DNA of 64,000 nt. It comes from Triticum aestivum (taxonomy: Eukaryota > Streptophyta > Magnoliopsida > Poales > Poaceae). How positions within the stretch are numbered: position 1 is the first letter of the stretch; each line of letters starts with the position of its first letter. The notes beneath the pieces are model-generated. The model was not told the DNA's origin. It made no database searches and saw nothing but the letters and a program-made list of their open reading frames with translations. This document shows positions 1 to 11,539 of the stretch, one piece after another. The translations under genes and the position numbers were made by a program. The stretch covers positions 227,152,826 to 227,216,825 of the forward strand of contig NC_057795.1 of the NCBI RefSeq assembly GCF_018294505.1. The letters are read 5' to 3'.

Positions 1-2
1 AG

Positions 3-731
3 GACGTCTATGATCAGCATGAAGCTGTGGTTCGTAAGTTTTTATTAAATTCACGTCCAGTATTAGTACTCTTTGATTCTGGTGCAACACATTAATTTAT
101 ATCAAGGGTAGTTGTGGAAAAGTACGGGTTGCCCACTAGAACCCTTAGAAGCCCTCTTCAGGTCAGTTACCCAGGAGGAGAGATGATGGCATGCTTAGGC
201 TGTCGTTCAACTCTCAGCATCAGAAACCATAATTTTCCGCAGACCTGATAGTATTGGAATCCCAGAGTTTGGATGTAATCCTAGGCATGGATTGGTTGAC
301 GAAGTTCGAAGGAAACATCGACTGTGCCCGCAAGACGATTTTGCTCACCACCCCGGATCAGAAGAGGATCAAGTATGTATCTAGGCGCACCCGGATGAAG
401 CATTAGGTGAATTCCCTCACGGGAGTTGTTCAGGAGGAAGTGCCAGTAGTGCATGATTTTCCCAATGTGTTTCTAGAGGAATTACCAGTAATGCCACTGG
501 ACAGAGACATTGAATTTCTGATTGAGTTACTGCCTGGCACAACCCCAATATCCAAGAGACCTTATCGGATGCCCCTGAACAATTTGGAAGAGATCAATAA
601 GCAAATTAGTGAACTATTGGAGAAGGGATATATCCGACGAAGCTCGTCACCTTGGGGAGCCCCAGTCCTTTTGGTAGAGAAGAAGGATGGAACCCTGAGA
701 ATGGTTGTGGTCGTTCGTTGGATGACGTGAC
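3..731 (+). pseudogene. pol: E1 pol fragment: aspartic protease and start of reverse transcriptase
   Basis: The frame starting at base 3 contains a retroviral-type protease active site, DSGATH, at 75-92, followed at once by a TAA stop (93-95). After a frameshift near 240 the reading resumes with LDVILGMDWL, the usual gypsy protease C-terminal motif, and then the RT N-terminus with SPWGAPVLLVEKKDG at about 646-690. A small deletion in the next RT motif (near 700-705) shifts the frame. The fragment stops at 731, where E2 is inserted with the TSD GTGAC. The same RT reading continues at 19937. The enzyme would have processed the polyprotein and copied element RNA; this copy cannot. Confidence 0.9.
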
Positions 732-1202
732 TGAGGGAGTCCCGGATTAGGGGGTCCTCGGACAGTAGGACTATATGCGTATGCCGGACTGTTGGACTAT
801 GAAGATACAAGATAGAAGACTTCGTCCCGTGTCCAGATGGGACTCTCCTTTAAATGGAAGGCAAGCTTGGCAATTCGGATATGAAGATTCCTTTCTCTGT
901 AACCGACTATGTGTAACCCTAGCCCCCTCTGGTGTCTATATAAACCGGAGGGTTTAGTCCGTAGGACAACAACAATCACAATCATAGGCTAGATTCTAGG
1001 GTTTAGCCTCTACGATCTCATGGTAGATCTACTCTTGTAATACTCATATCATCAAGATCAATGCAGGAGGAAGTAGGGTATTACCTCCATTGAGAGGGCC
1101 CGAACCTGGGTAAACATTGCGTCCCCCACCTCCTGTTACCATTAGCCTTAGACGCACAGTTCGGGACCCCCTACCCGAGATCCACCGGTTTTGACACCGA
1201 CA
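732..1202 (+). repeat. E2 5' LTR
   Basis: This 471-bp repeat matches 19467-19936 almost base for base. It begins TGAGGGAGTC and ends GACACCGACA. It contains a TATA box and a downstream AATACTCATATCATC region typical of the transcribed part. The leader of gag follows directly. Confidence 0.95.
937..943 (+). promoter_or_regulatory. TATA box of E2 5' LTR
   Basis: TATATAA sits in the middle of the LTR, followed by AACCGGAGGG. The same motif is at 19671-19677 in the 3' LTR. This is the expected position for the LTR promoter that drives the genomic RNA. Confidence 0.7.
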
Positions 1203-1249
1203 TTGGTGCTTTCATTAAGAGTACCACTGTGTCATCACCATAAGGCTTG

Positions 1250-3748
1250 ATGTCTCCTACGATCGTGTACAACAACACCGTCTAGGGTGAAGTTTTTCTC
1301 CCTGGACAGATCTTCGTATTTGGCGGCTTCGCACTGCGAGCCAACTCACTTGGCCATCTAGAGCATTTCGATAGCTACTCCCCTGGCCATCAGGTCAGGT
1401 TTGGAAGCTTGAACTACACTGCCGACAACCGCAGAGACTTCATCTTCGACGGATTCGAGCCCATGACAGCTGCGCCCCGCCACCACGACGAGCATGACCT
1501 AAATCTGTCATCATATGGTATGCGGGAGATTACGCCTGTAACTGCACTGGCCCTAGATCCAGAGCGGAGCGAGCCATCTGAGGGCAGGATGCTCAACCCC
1601 GCCATGGAAGCCGCGGACTCAACGGCGCTAGAGCTGAACACAGATCTGACCTCCAACGAGGCATGTGTCATCAGAACCTCGGACTTGTCTCCGGCCACAG
1701 GCTCCGAACCGCATGTATCCGCACCCATTGAATCTGATCGGGCACCGATCTTAGAGTTCAGCTCCGCGGACATCTTCCAACACTCACCGTTGGGCGACAT
1801 GTTAAACTCATTAAAGTCCTACTCCTTGTCGGGGGATTCTTGGCCGAACTATGTCTGGCTTAAATGGGAAGCGGACGACGAAAAGCTTCGTTTCCCACCC
1901 ACCACCCACTTGATAGCCACTGTCGATGATTTAACCGACATGCTTGATTTCGACTCCGAAGACATCGACGGTATGGACGACGATGTCAGAGAAGAACAGG
2001 AACCACCACCCATAGGGCACTGGGCAACCACCTCCTCATACGATATATACATGGTGGACACACCCAAAGAAGACAATGGTGATGACATAAAAGATGCAGT
2101 TGATGAAAAACTTCCTGAGAAGCAGTCTAAGCGCCGATGTTAGCGGCGCCGCTCTAAATCACGCCATGGTAAAAATAGCGATACCGGCACAAGAGAGAAT
2201 AGCACTCCGGGCGATGCCGAAGACAACGAAGACCCTGCTAAGCCATGTTTCGAACAGGCTGAACGGGAAAATTGGCGAGCCAGCCCTAATAAACAGGCCG
2301 TAAATGACGACTCGGAGGACAGCAACTACATGCCTCTCTTCGAAGACGAGGTGAGCCTCGACGACGAAGAATTTATTGTGCCAGAGGATCCCGTCGAGCA
2401 GGAGCACTTTAAGCGCCGCTTTATAGCCACGGCAAGGAGCCTAAAGAAGAAGCAGCAGCAGCTTCAAGATGATCAAGATCTGCTCGCTGATAGATGGACC
2501 GAGGTCCTGGCAGCCGAGCAATACGGACTCGAGCGCCCAACAAAAATTTACCCGAAGCGCAAATTGCTACCTCAATTCGATGACGAGGCGCTGGAGCCGG
2601 CACTACCAGCGCATAATATGGCTGACTGGCCACCGTGTGGTCGAGACCAAGCGGCAATTCAGCCTGAACACAAGCCGGCACCACATCATCTAACAAATAG
2701 AAACACAACAACTTGGGGATACACACATGACCTGCGGTACAACTTGGAGAAAAAAGCAGGCCAAACCAGATCAATCTACGAATCACGGGGGTGCGCCCCA
2801 ATGCGCAACGACGACCACCACGCCGAATATAACAAATACACACCTGTTTGGGCCGATTACCACAGACCGGCTCCATTCGAGCTGCGTCGCGATGTAGCCC
2901 AACACAGAGGCGCCGCACACCCCCTCTGCTTCACTGATGAAGTAATGGAACATGAATTCCGAGAAGGGTTTAAACCCATAAACATTGAATCATATGATGG
3001 GACAACAGATCCCGCGGTATGGACTGAGGACTTCCTCCTCCATATACATATGGCCCGCGGCGATGACCTCCATGCCATCAAGTATCTCCCGCTAAAACTC
3101 AAGGGACCAACCAGGCACTGGTTGAACAGTCTGCCCGAAAATAGTATTGGCAGTTGGGAGAACCAGGAAGATGCATTCCTTGACAACTTTCAGGGTACTT
3201 ATGTACGACCTCCGGATGCCGATGACCTAAGTCATATAATCCAACAGCCCGGAGAGTCAGCCAGGAAATTCTGGACTCGGTTCTTAACTAAAAAGAACCA
3301 AATCGTCGACTATCCGGATGCCCAAGCCCTAGCAGCCTTTAAGCATAACATCCACGATGAGTGGCTCGCCCGACACCTTGGCCAAGAGAAGCCAAAGTCC
3401 ATGGCAGCCCTCACGACGCTCATGACTCGCTTTTGTGCGGGCGAGGATAGCTGGCTAGCTCGTAGCAACAGCACCTCAAGTAAACATGGCACTTCAGAAG
3501 CTAAAGACAGTAACGGCAAGCCTCGACGCAGTAAACACAAGCATCGAAACAATGGCAAAAACTCTGAAGACACGGCCATTAATTCCGGATTTAGTGGCTC
3601 CAAGTCTGGGCAGCGGAAAAAGCCGTTCAATAGAAACAATCCGGGACCTTCCAGCCTAGACCGCATACTCGATCGTCCATGCCAAATCCATGGCACCGCC
3701 GATAGGCCAGCTAATCATACCAACACAGAATGCTGGGTCTTTAAATAG
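1250..3748 (+). pseudogene. gag: E2 gag polyprotein, about 830 codons, with in-frame stops
   Basis: The first ATG after the LTR (1250) opens one frame that runs to 3748, interrupted by TAG at 1283-1285 and TAG at 2141-2143 and closed by TAG at 3746-3748. The N-terminal third is acidic and probably disordered. The central part (about 2930-3440) is a retrotransposon gag domain, with motifs such as LPLKLKGPTRHWL and the PGESARKFW segment. The C-terminus is basic and ends in a Cys/His cluster, CQIHGTADRPANHTNTEC, in the place of the usual zinc knuckle. Gag would package the RNA into virus-like particles. At least one stop looks like CAG changed to TAG. An apparent start at 1409 is a TTG codon and was not used. 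Confidence 0.88.
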
Positions 3749-3929
3749 GCCGGCAAGTTAAACGCCAAAATGGAGAAAAGGGATTACAAAGCGATGACAA
3801 CGAGGAACCCCGGCCACCGAACAAAGGGGGACAGAAGAAGTTTGCTCCCCAAGAGAAAACAGTGAATATGATATATGCTACCCATATCCCCAAAAGGGAG
3901 CGGAAGCGCGCACTAAGGGACTCTACACG

Positions 3930-4583
3930 ATGGAGCCAGTCGCTCCAAAATACAACCCATGGTCCTCCTATTCGATCACCTTCGATCGAAGGGACCATCC
4001 GACCAGTACCCGTCACGGTGGTTCAGCTGCATTGGTGCTTGACCCTATCATTGACGGATTCCCCCTCACACGCGTTCGCATGGACGGTGGCAGCAGCCTA
4101 AACCTGCTTTATCAGGATACAGTGCCCAAAATGGGTATTGATCCGTCAAGGATCAAACGCACCAAAACCACCTTTAAAGGTGTCATACAATGTGTAGAGG
4201 CTTACTGTACGGGCTCAATCACACTGGAAGTGGTCTTCGGATCCCCGGATAACTTTTGAAGCGAAGAATTACTCTTCGACATCGTCCCCTTCCGCAGTGG
4301 TTATCACGCACTGCTCGGACGACCCGCATTTGCTCGTTTCAATGGAGTGCCACACTATGCTTACCTTAAGCTCAAAATGCCCGGACCTCGTGGTGTTATA
4401 ACAGTCAATGGAAACACGGAGCGCTCCCTTCATACTGAGGAGCACACTGCGTCCCTTGCAGTAGAAGTACAGAATAGCCTTCTTAGGCAAAACCTCAATT
4501 CGGCAATAAAGACCCCGGACACCGTTAAGCGGGTCCGCGCTACTCTGCAACAGGACCATCCGGCTCGTCCAGAGCTCAGCTAG
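3930..4583 (+). pseudogene. E2 aspartic protease region, frameshifted from gag
   Basis: This frame is shifted relative to gag. It holds a retropepsin-like active site, VRMDGGSSLNLLYQ, preceded by a HGGSAALVLDPII strand. Downstream is a conserved LLGRPAF motif, the second half of the protease fold. A TGA stop at 4257-4259 interrupts it, consistent with CGA to TGA. The reading ends at 4583 with no RT behind it. The DGG active site in place of DTG/DSG is common in plant Tat-type elements. The lack of any pol motif in the next 350 bases supports a gag-pro-only element rather than a local deletion, but a deletion cannot be excluded. Confidence 0.85.
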
Positions 4584-4936
4584 CAACCCGGCCTTCGTCC
4601 CAGCCCCAGCAATGCGGTAAAATTCGTGTTGCACGTACACAACTTTTCTTTTCTCAAACTCCTATTGCTAAGTGAGGGTGATCAAAACTTATAGTCTGAT
4701 TACCTCGTTCGTCGCGCTAAACACCTCCTTTAAGGACCAAAAATCTGGAGTAAAGAGTGTTTAGATTTATCCCGAACACCCCGGTACTTCCTACGTGGGG
4801 GCAGAAGCCAACAACTAGCCAACTCTCAACATTAATTTTAAAAACCGGCCGCACAGGAGGTAATAGCTCGAATAACAAGCATTATTTTACATCATGATCT
4901 TGTTTCATATTACAGCATAGGGCAACATGCATACAT
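4584..4936. other. E2 tail-to-tail spacer between protease and antisense gene
   Basis: No reading frame or structured repeat is visible. The sense gag-pro unit and the antisense gene converge here, so both 3' ends probably lie in this 353-bp stretch. No clear polyadenylation signal was found. Confidence 0.6.
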
Positions 4937-7805
4937 TCACGGGAAGATAATATCCTTGGAACACTGCTCCGCCACAAGGCCGGATCCCTTCCGGACACTA
5001 TCATAATACAGCTCGGGCTTGTGGTGCTCTTTCCCTTCGGGCGGTCCTTCAGTCATCAACTTCACAGCATCCATCTTCGCCCAATGTACCTTGGAACGGG
5101 CAAAAGCCATTTGCGCACCTTTGATACAGACGGACCGCTTGATGGCGTCAAGCCGAGGACAGGCACTAACTAGCCGCTTCACGAGTTCGAAGTAGCTGTT
5201 GGGAATTGGTTCGGCAGGCCATAGCCGGATAATCAAATCCTTGAGGGCTAGTTCGGCCGCCCTATGCAGCTCGACCAGCTGCTTCAGCTGATCGATAAAG
5301 GGTACTGGGTATTCTGGCGCAAGATATTGCGACCAGAACAGCTTCTCCGCCGAGCTCCCCTCTTCGGCTCGATAGAATTGTTCGGCGTCAGACACGCTAC
5401 GCAGTAGATCCGCAAACACCCCTAGAGAACTCCGAATCTGGGTCGTAAATGAAATCTTTCCTTCGCGTATTTGCTTTGCATAATAAAGGCCTTACCCGCG
5501 GTGATCTTTCGGGCCTCCTGGATTTCCTGGAGGGCGCCTTGGGCTTCGGCCCAGGCATCGCGTGCGGATTGGCGAGCCTTGGTGAGCTCGGACTCTTGAT
5601 CCTTTATACTCTGCTCCAAGGTCTCGCACTTCCCTATAGCTTCTTGGAGCTCTTGTTGAACTTCAATAACCCGGGCCTCGTGGTTTTCACGAGTGGACTG
5701 CTCCTTGACTACCCTTTTCTTGGCCTCGGCTACCGCCTTCTTCAAAGCCTCGACTTCGGTCATCGCTCCTATGACATAATACGATGTTGTTTTAGTCAAA
5801 ATAACTACTCCCTTGATTTAAATACAGACAAGGTTATCACATACCTTGGTTATCCTCCAATTGCTTCTTTACTTGGCCGAGTTCTTTTTCGACCCGCTCC
5901 AGCCTTTGCCTCAATCCGGAGACCTCCGCAGTATGAGCGGTTGTAGTCAATAACAACGCCTGATCATTCACACAGGTATTTCCTAGTTAGTCTCCTGTGA
6001 AATGTATTTGATCCTCTATCCGGCTTTCTTTTTGAAACACCGAACAGTGTATCAAGGGCTACTTTCTATATTATGACATTCTTTTAACTTCCTTACTTAC
6101 CTCAAAGCCTGTTAGAAGGCTGGTGCAGGCTTCCGTCAACCCGCTCTTGACGGACTGGACCTTATCAGTCACCGCACCCATAAGGGTACGGTTCTCTTCA
6201 ACGATGGAAGCGCTTTGCAGCACCACCAACAAAGTATCCGGCACCTCAGGGTGGACTGAGGTTGCCGGTGGAATAGGCGCACCACCTTCTGTTAACGAAG
6301 GCAGAAGGCCTAACTTCAGAGACGTATTGGTCTCCGGAGTTGTCTCTGGCTGGGGGCTGAATTCAAAATAGCCCCCGCCTTCAGCATTCATGGGGGTCTG
6401 CTCCCCCATGTGTCCGGTCGCCGGGGTTTGGCCCTCCGGCGCCGCCTCGACGTTCCCCCGAGCTTTTCCCTGGCCTAGGCCCCTTTGGGACGACACCTCA
6501 TTGTTGTCCATGTATTTGGGAGAGGAGGCCGTCGGGAGAGTCCCACTATTCATCGCATCTGAGTCCAACGAATCTTTTGATGAAGATCCCCCGATGTTGG
6601 ACCCGACCGAACTGCGGAATATGTGACTCAATATATAATGCTATGCAAAAGTGAGATTGGATATATGGATGTGTCCGGGTTTCTTTGTACTCACGATTTG
6701 GCCAGGGGCTCGACCCTGGGTTCCCACTCCGGTCTGTTGTCGGCGGCCGCGGTAGGCTCGTCTGGAAGGGATGCTTTCCCCTTCTTAGATGTTTTCGCCT
6801 CCAAACGTGTGGAGGCCGTCCTCTTCTTTCTCCCACTCCCTGGGGGGGGGGGGACTGGCTTTCCTCTTCTTCTTCTTCCGCCTCTTCCTCGTCTTTTTCG
6901 GAGGAGGAGTGGGCCTCAGTGTCTTCAAACACCATGTCTGAAGTGCCCTTACGATGAAGCCTGCTCCTGGTCTCCTTCTGGGCCTCCTTCTTCGGCTCCT
7001 TGTATGGCGCCGGGACCAGCATCTTCATCAGAAGTGGGCTGGCTTGTTCCTCAGGCACTGGAGCGAGACAATAGATCCACTCTGCCTTCTCCGTCCAGGC
7101 CTGGAAAAATCATCGGGGAAGTATTAGGTGTTTTCCCCAGGGTATACGAATAGAGGATACACCTTGAAAACATGTAAAGACTCACTGAACTTGCAAGGCG
7201 GGACGCTTTGTGCCTGCAATCCTCGGCGGTGTCCGGCCACGACTTGCCGGGCTTGAATAGCACCTTCCAGATGTCTTCGTGTGTCGTGCCGAAGAACTCC
7301 ATCAAGGTTTGGTGCTTGGCCGGATCAAACTCCCATAGATGGAAAGTCCGGCGTTGGCAATGAAGGATCCGACGAACTAGCATCACTCGGACCACATCGA
7401 CAAGTTTGATATTCTTGTCCTCCATGCCCTTGATACGCGCGTGGAGTGCCGTCAGCCCGTCAGACGAAGGCCAGTCTAGGCCCTTTTCAGGCAAGGACAT
7501 GAGCCGCAGAGGGGCTCCGGATCAGAACTCAAGGGTGGCGGCCCATTTGGCGCTGCGTGGCTCGATAAAATAGAAGCACCATTGTTGCCAACCTTTAACG
7601 GACTCGTTGAATTTACTCGATGGCCATTTGACGTTGGGCATCTTGTTCACCATGGCTCCTCCGCACTCTGCGTGTTCACCGCCCGACCACATTGGGATTC
7701 ATGTTGAAGATATTTAGCCACAGCCCGAAGTGTGGCGGGATGCGGAGGAAGGCTTCGCACAATACGATGAATGTCGAGATGTTGAGGAAGGAATTGGGGG
7801 ATAGA

Positions 7806-10800
7806 TGTCACGCCCAATATGCGACCCTATCCTAAAGGAACTCGAAGGTCCCTCCAAGGATAGAAGCGCATATTGCAGATGCTTTTGCAAGGTGGATATC
7901 ATTACATCAACATTACATAATAGATGAGGACACATACAAGAGGCATATAATGCCACACGAATACAACATCATCATACATAAGAGCAACATCCGGCTACGG
8001 ATGAAAGACAAACAGAAGCTCAAACGACATCCACCCTGCTAGCCCAGGCTGCCGACCTGGAACCTATCCCCTGATCAAATAAGAAGCAGAAGAAGAACTC
8101 CAAAACAAGTAACATCGCTCTCGCGTCAAGATCATCGCATAACCTGTACCTGCAACTGTTGTTGTAGTAATCTGTGAGCCACGAGGACTCAGCAATCCCA
8201 TTACCATGGGTATCAAGACTAGCAAATCTTAATGGGTAAGGAAGGGGTAAAGTGGTGAGGTTGCAGCAGGGACTAAGCATGATATGGTGGCTAACATACG
8301 CAAAAAATGGCGAGAAGAGAAGCAAGGGAACGGTCGTGAAGCTAGCAATGATCAAGAAGTGATCCTGAACTCATACTTACATCAAACATAACCCAAAACC
8401 GTGTTCACTTCCCGGACTCCGTCGAGAAGAGACCATCACGGCTACACACGTGGTTGATGCGTTTTAATTAAGTCAAATGTCAAGTTATCTACAACCGGAC
8501 ATTAACAAATTCCCATCTACCACATAACCGCGGGCACGGCTATCGAAAGTTTATACCCTGCAGGGGTGTCCCAACTTAGCCCACACAAGCTCTCACGGTC
8601 AATGAAGGATATTCCTTCTCCCAGGAAGACCCGATTAGTCTCGGAATCCGGTTTACAAGACATTTCGACAATGGTAAAACAAGACCAGCAAAGCTGCCCG
8701 ATGTGCCGACAAATCCCGATAGGAGCTGCACATATCTCATTCTCAGGGCACACTAGATAAGCGAAGCGTACAGGTACCAACGTAACCCAAGTTGCCAAGG
8801 AACGGTCCCGCACGGTGCTCTAGTTTGGACCAACACTCGGAGGAGCACTGGCCCGGGGGAGTAAATAAAGGTGACCCTCGGGCTCCGGAAACCCAAGTGA
8901 AAAAGGCTTAGGTGAGGCAAATGGTAAAACCAAGGTTGGGCCTTGCTGGAGGAGTTTTATTCAAAGCAAACTGTCAAGGGGGTTCCATAAATCACCCAAC
9001 CGCGTAAGGAACGCAAAATGAAGGAACATAACACCGGTATGATGGAAACTAGGGTGGCAAGAGTGGAACAAAACACCAGGCATAAGGCCGAGTCTTCCAC
9101 CCTTTACCAAGTATATAGATGCATTAATTAAATAAGAGATATTGTGATATCCCAACATAATCCTGTCCACCATGGAGCAATCTTCAACTTCACCTGCAAC
9201 TAACAATGCTATAAGAGGGGCTGAGCAAAAGTGCAACATAGCCAAGCAACGGTTTGCTAGGAAGGGTGAAAAGATTAGAGGCTGACATGGAAAATTGGGA
9301 GGCTTGAAGAACAAGTGATAGGTAGCGCAGCAAAGCGATAGAACGAAGCAACTAGCATAGCAATGATAGTAGTGAGATCCAAGGTGGCGGTCATCTTGCC
9401 TGAAATCCCGCTAGGAAGAAGAACGAGTCCATGAAGAAGACGAACGGGAGTAGTCGAACGAATCCTCACAATCGCAACATTACCGGAACTAAGAAGCAAC
9501 ACCGGAAAGAAGCAAACAACATGGTAAACACACAAGCATAAACATGGCATGATGCACAACCAAGTATGATGCATGTCCGGTTTAAAGAGCATGGCATGGC
9601 AAAGTGCAACAAACAATACTACAAGTTAAGTGGAGCTCAATATGCAACGAGTTGCATATTGACAAAACACCACATTGACATATTTAGTTTGATCTCATTT
9701 ATGCTACCAAACAATATTAAATGTTGTTAAACATGGCAAGAGGTGAAACATAAGTAAACTAACTATTTAGGCAAGTTTAAATGAGGCCGGAACAACAAAC
9801 AACAATTCCGGAAAATCCTCATGTCCATATTTTGAATTCGGTGTTGTTCTTCCCTAAAACATATTTTATTGTTGTTAAATAGGAAAATAAAGTCCACCAT
9901 GTTGAACTAGGCATTTTTCCACCCCATTTACATATAAGGTTTATTAAAATTGGAGCTACGGATATTTAGTTATGAAATAAATCATTTTAACATGGCATTT
10001 GAGCAAATTTAAACAAACAACATTTTAAACATTTCAAACATGGTTGAAAGTTGCATATTATGAAACTAGATGAAAAACTAAGCATTTTACATATATAAAG
10101 TTTTTACATATGATGCACAGGTCATGAGTTATTATATGCATGAAGTGCAAGGGGGTTTCTGCAAATCTGTTAATTCACTAGATAAATAGAAAATTCGCAG
10201 TCAGGGAAAAAACGTACGCGGGCCGAATCTTGCTGGCCCGACAGGGTACAGGAGGGGGACTAGAGGGGGCTGCTCACCCATGGGCTTGGCCCGGTTCAGA
10301 GGAGGAGGCAGGCCGGAAGGGGGGCGCTGGGCCTGGCGCGACCCACACACTGGCGCTGGCGATTGGCGCGGTCAACGCGGCAGGGCGACGGGAGGATCGT
10401 GCAGCCGCTCAGGGCAGCGGTCAACGCATGCACGTGCAAGCAAGAGGAAGCAGGGGAGGTCGATGCGGTCCTGCGCGGCTACTGAAGAGGCTCCAGCGAC
10501 GCGAGGACTTGACGGGGGGAGCCGGTATGACAAGGAGGCCGGGGACGGCTCGTTCTGGCCGGAGTCGAGGCATGGACGAGTCAGGATCGAACTTCAGGTT
10601 CGGCGGCCATGGCGGGGAGGCGCTCCGGCGAGGCAGGGGACGGCCGGAGGTCGGGGATGGACTGGTCCACCCGTTTCCCAGTCGGATCCGGCGAAGGCTT
10701 GAGGTCCAGGAACCATGGCATCAGCGGGAGCTCCTGGGGTCATCCATGGCAGAGAGGGAGAGAGGTTAGAGAGGAAGAAGCGCGATAGGGAAGGAAAAAG

Positions 10801-11539
10801 GAGCGGGATGAGGCCGGCGGCATGACTTGCTACTGCTGCTGCAGCCGGCGGCGTGGACGCGCAAGGCGACGGGGAGGCACTAGTGCTCACGATCCACTCG
10901 GGATCGAGCAGAGGAGGCACTGGTGGATGGAGGGGGTTGTTGATTGGTGGATGTAGGATTGGGAGGGATCCCGAGGTAGATGGTGAGTTGGTGGCGGCGG
11001 TGGACACGGAATGGATGGGACAGATCCCCTAGGTTTTAGGGTTTGGTCTCAAATTAGACTATGGGTGGACTATATATGGAAAAGGAGGGAGTTTGGATCT
11101 CCTGATCGAAATCCGACGGACGAGAATAAATTTGCTAGGGAGTCCAATTAAGAAAACGGAGATGTATTATAGATTTTAGGGGATGATCCGGACTCAAAGG
11201 TAACGACTGCCCGGGTCGGGTCCGGGACAACTTTTGGCCACGCGCGAGGGGTCTGAGTAAAGAGCAGAGAGGGTCAAACGGTCAGACAAGAGGGAATCAA
11301 AAACCCAGTTGGACTCGGATCGGTCATGAAGGCAGGGGAACGCGGCAACTACGAACGGATGCAAGCTTTATGAAAACATGCGGATGCAATGCACATGATG
11401 CCATGAGATGAGATGCATGACATGAACAAAATGCAAAACAAAAGGCAAAACCCAACCACGAAGGAAATATCACAACACATAGCCGGAAATGGCAAGAGTT
11501 GGAGTTACAATTGTGGAAAGTTACATCCGGGGTGTTACA
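7806..11539 (-). repeat. E3 3' LTR (left copy)
   Basis: Pairs with 14935-18671 over its full length. The middle (about 10200-11030) is GC-rich and gives several long overlapping open frames on both strands. They recur in the other LTR and show no protein motif, so I treat them as chance. A TATATAT run at 11071-11077 could be the core promoter on the minus strand. Confidence 0.92.

Noticed and set aside
407..730. Separate gene starting at 407
   Set aside because: The apparent start is GTG, and the frame is a continuation of E1's protease-RT reading.
1409..2143. Start of E2 gag at 1409
   Set aside because: The codon is TTG; an in-frame ATG at 1250 right after the LTR is the better start, with one stop between.
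10230..11007. Long overlapping open frames on both strands in the GC-rich part of E3's left LTR (and 17241-18137 in the right)
   Set aside because: They occur on both strands at once, are duplicated only because the LTR is, are broken differently in the two copies and show no protein motif.
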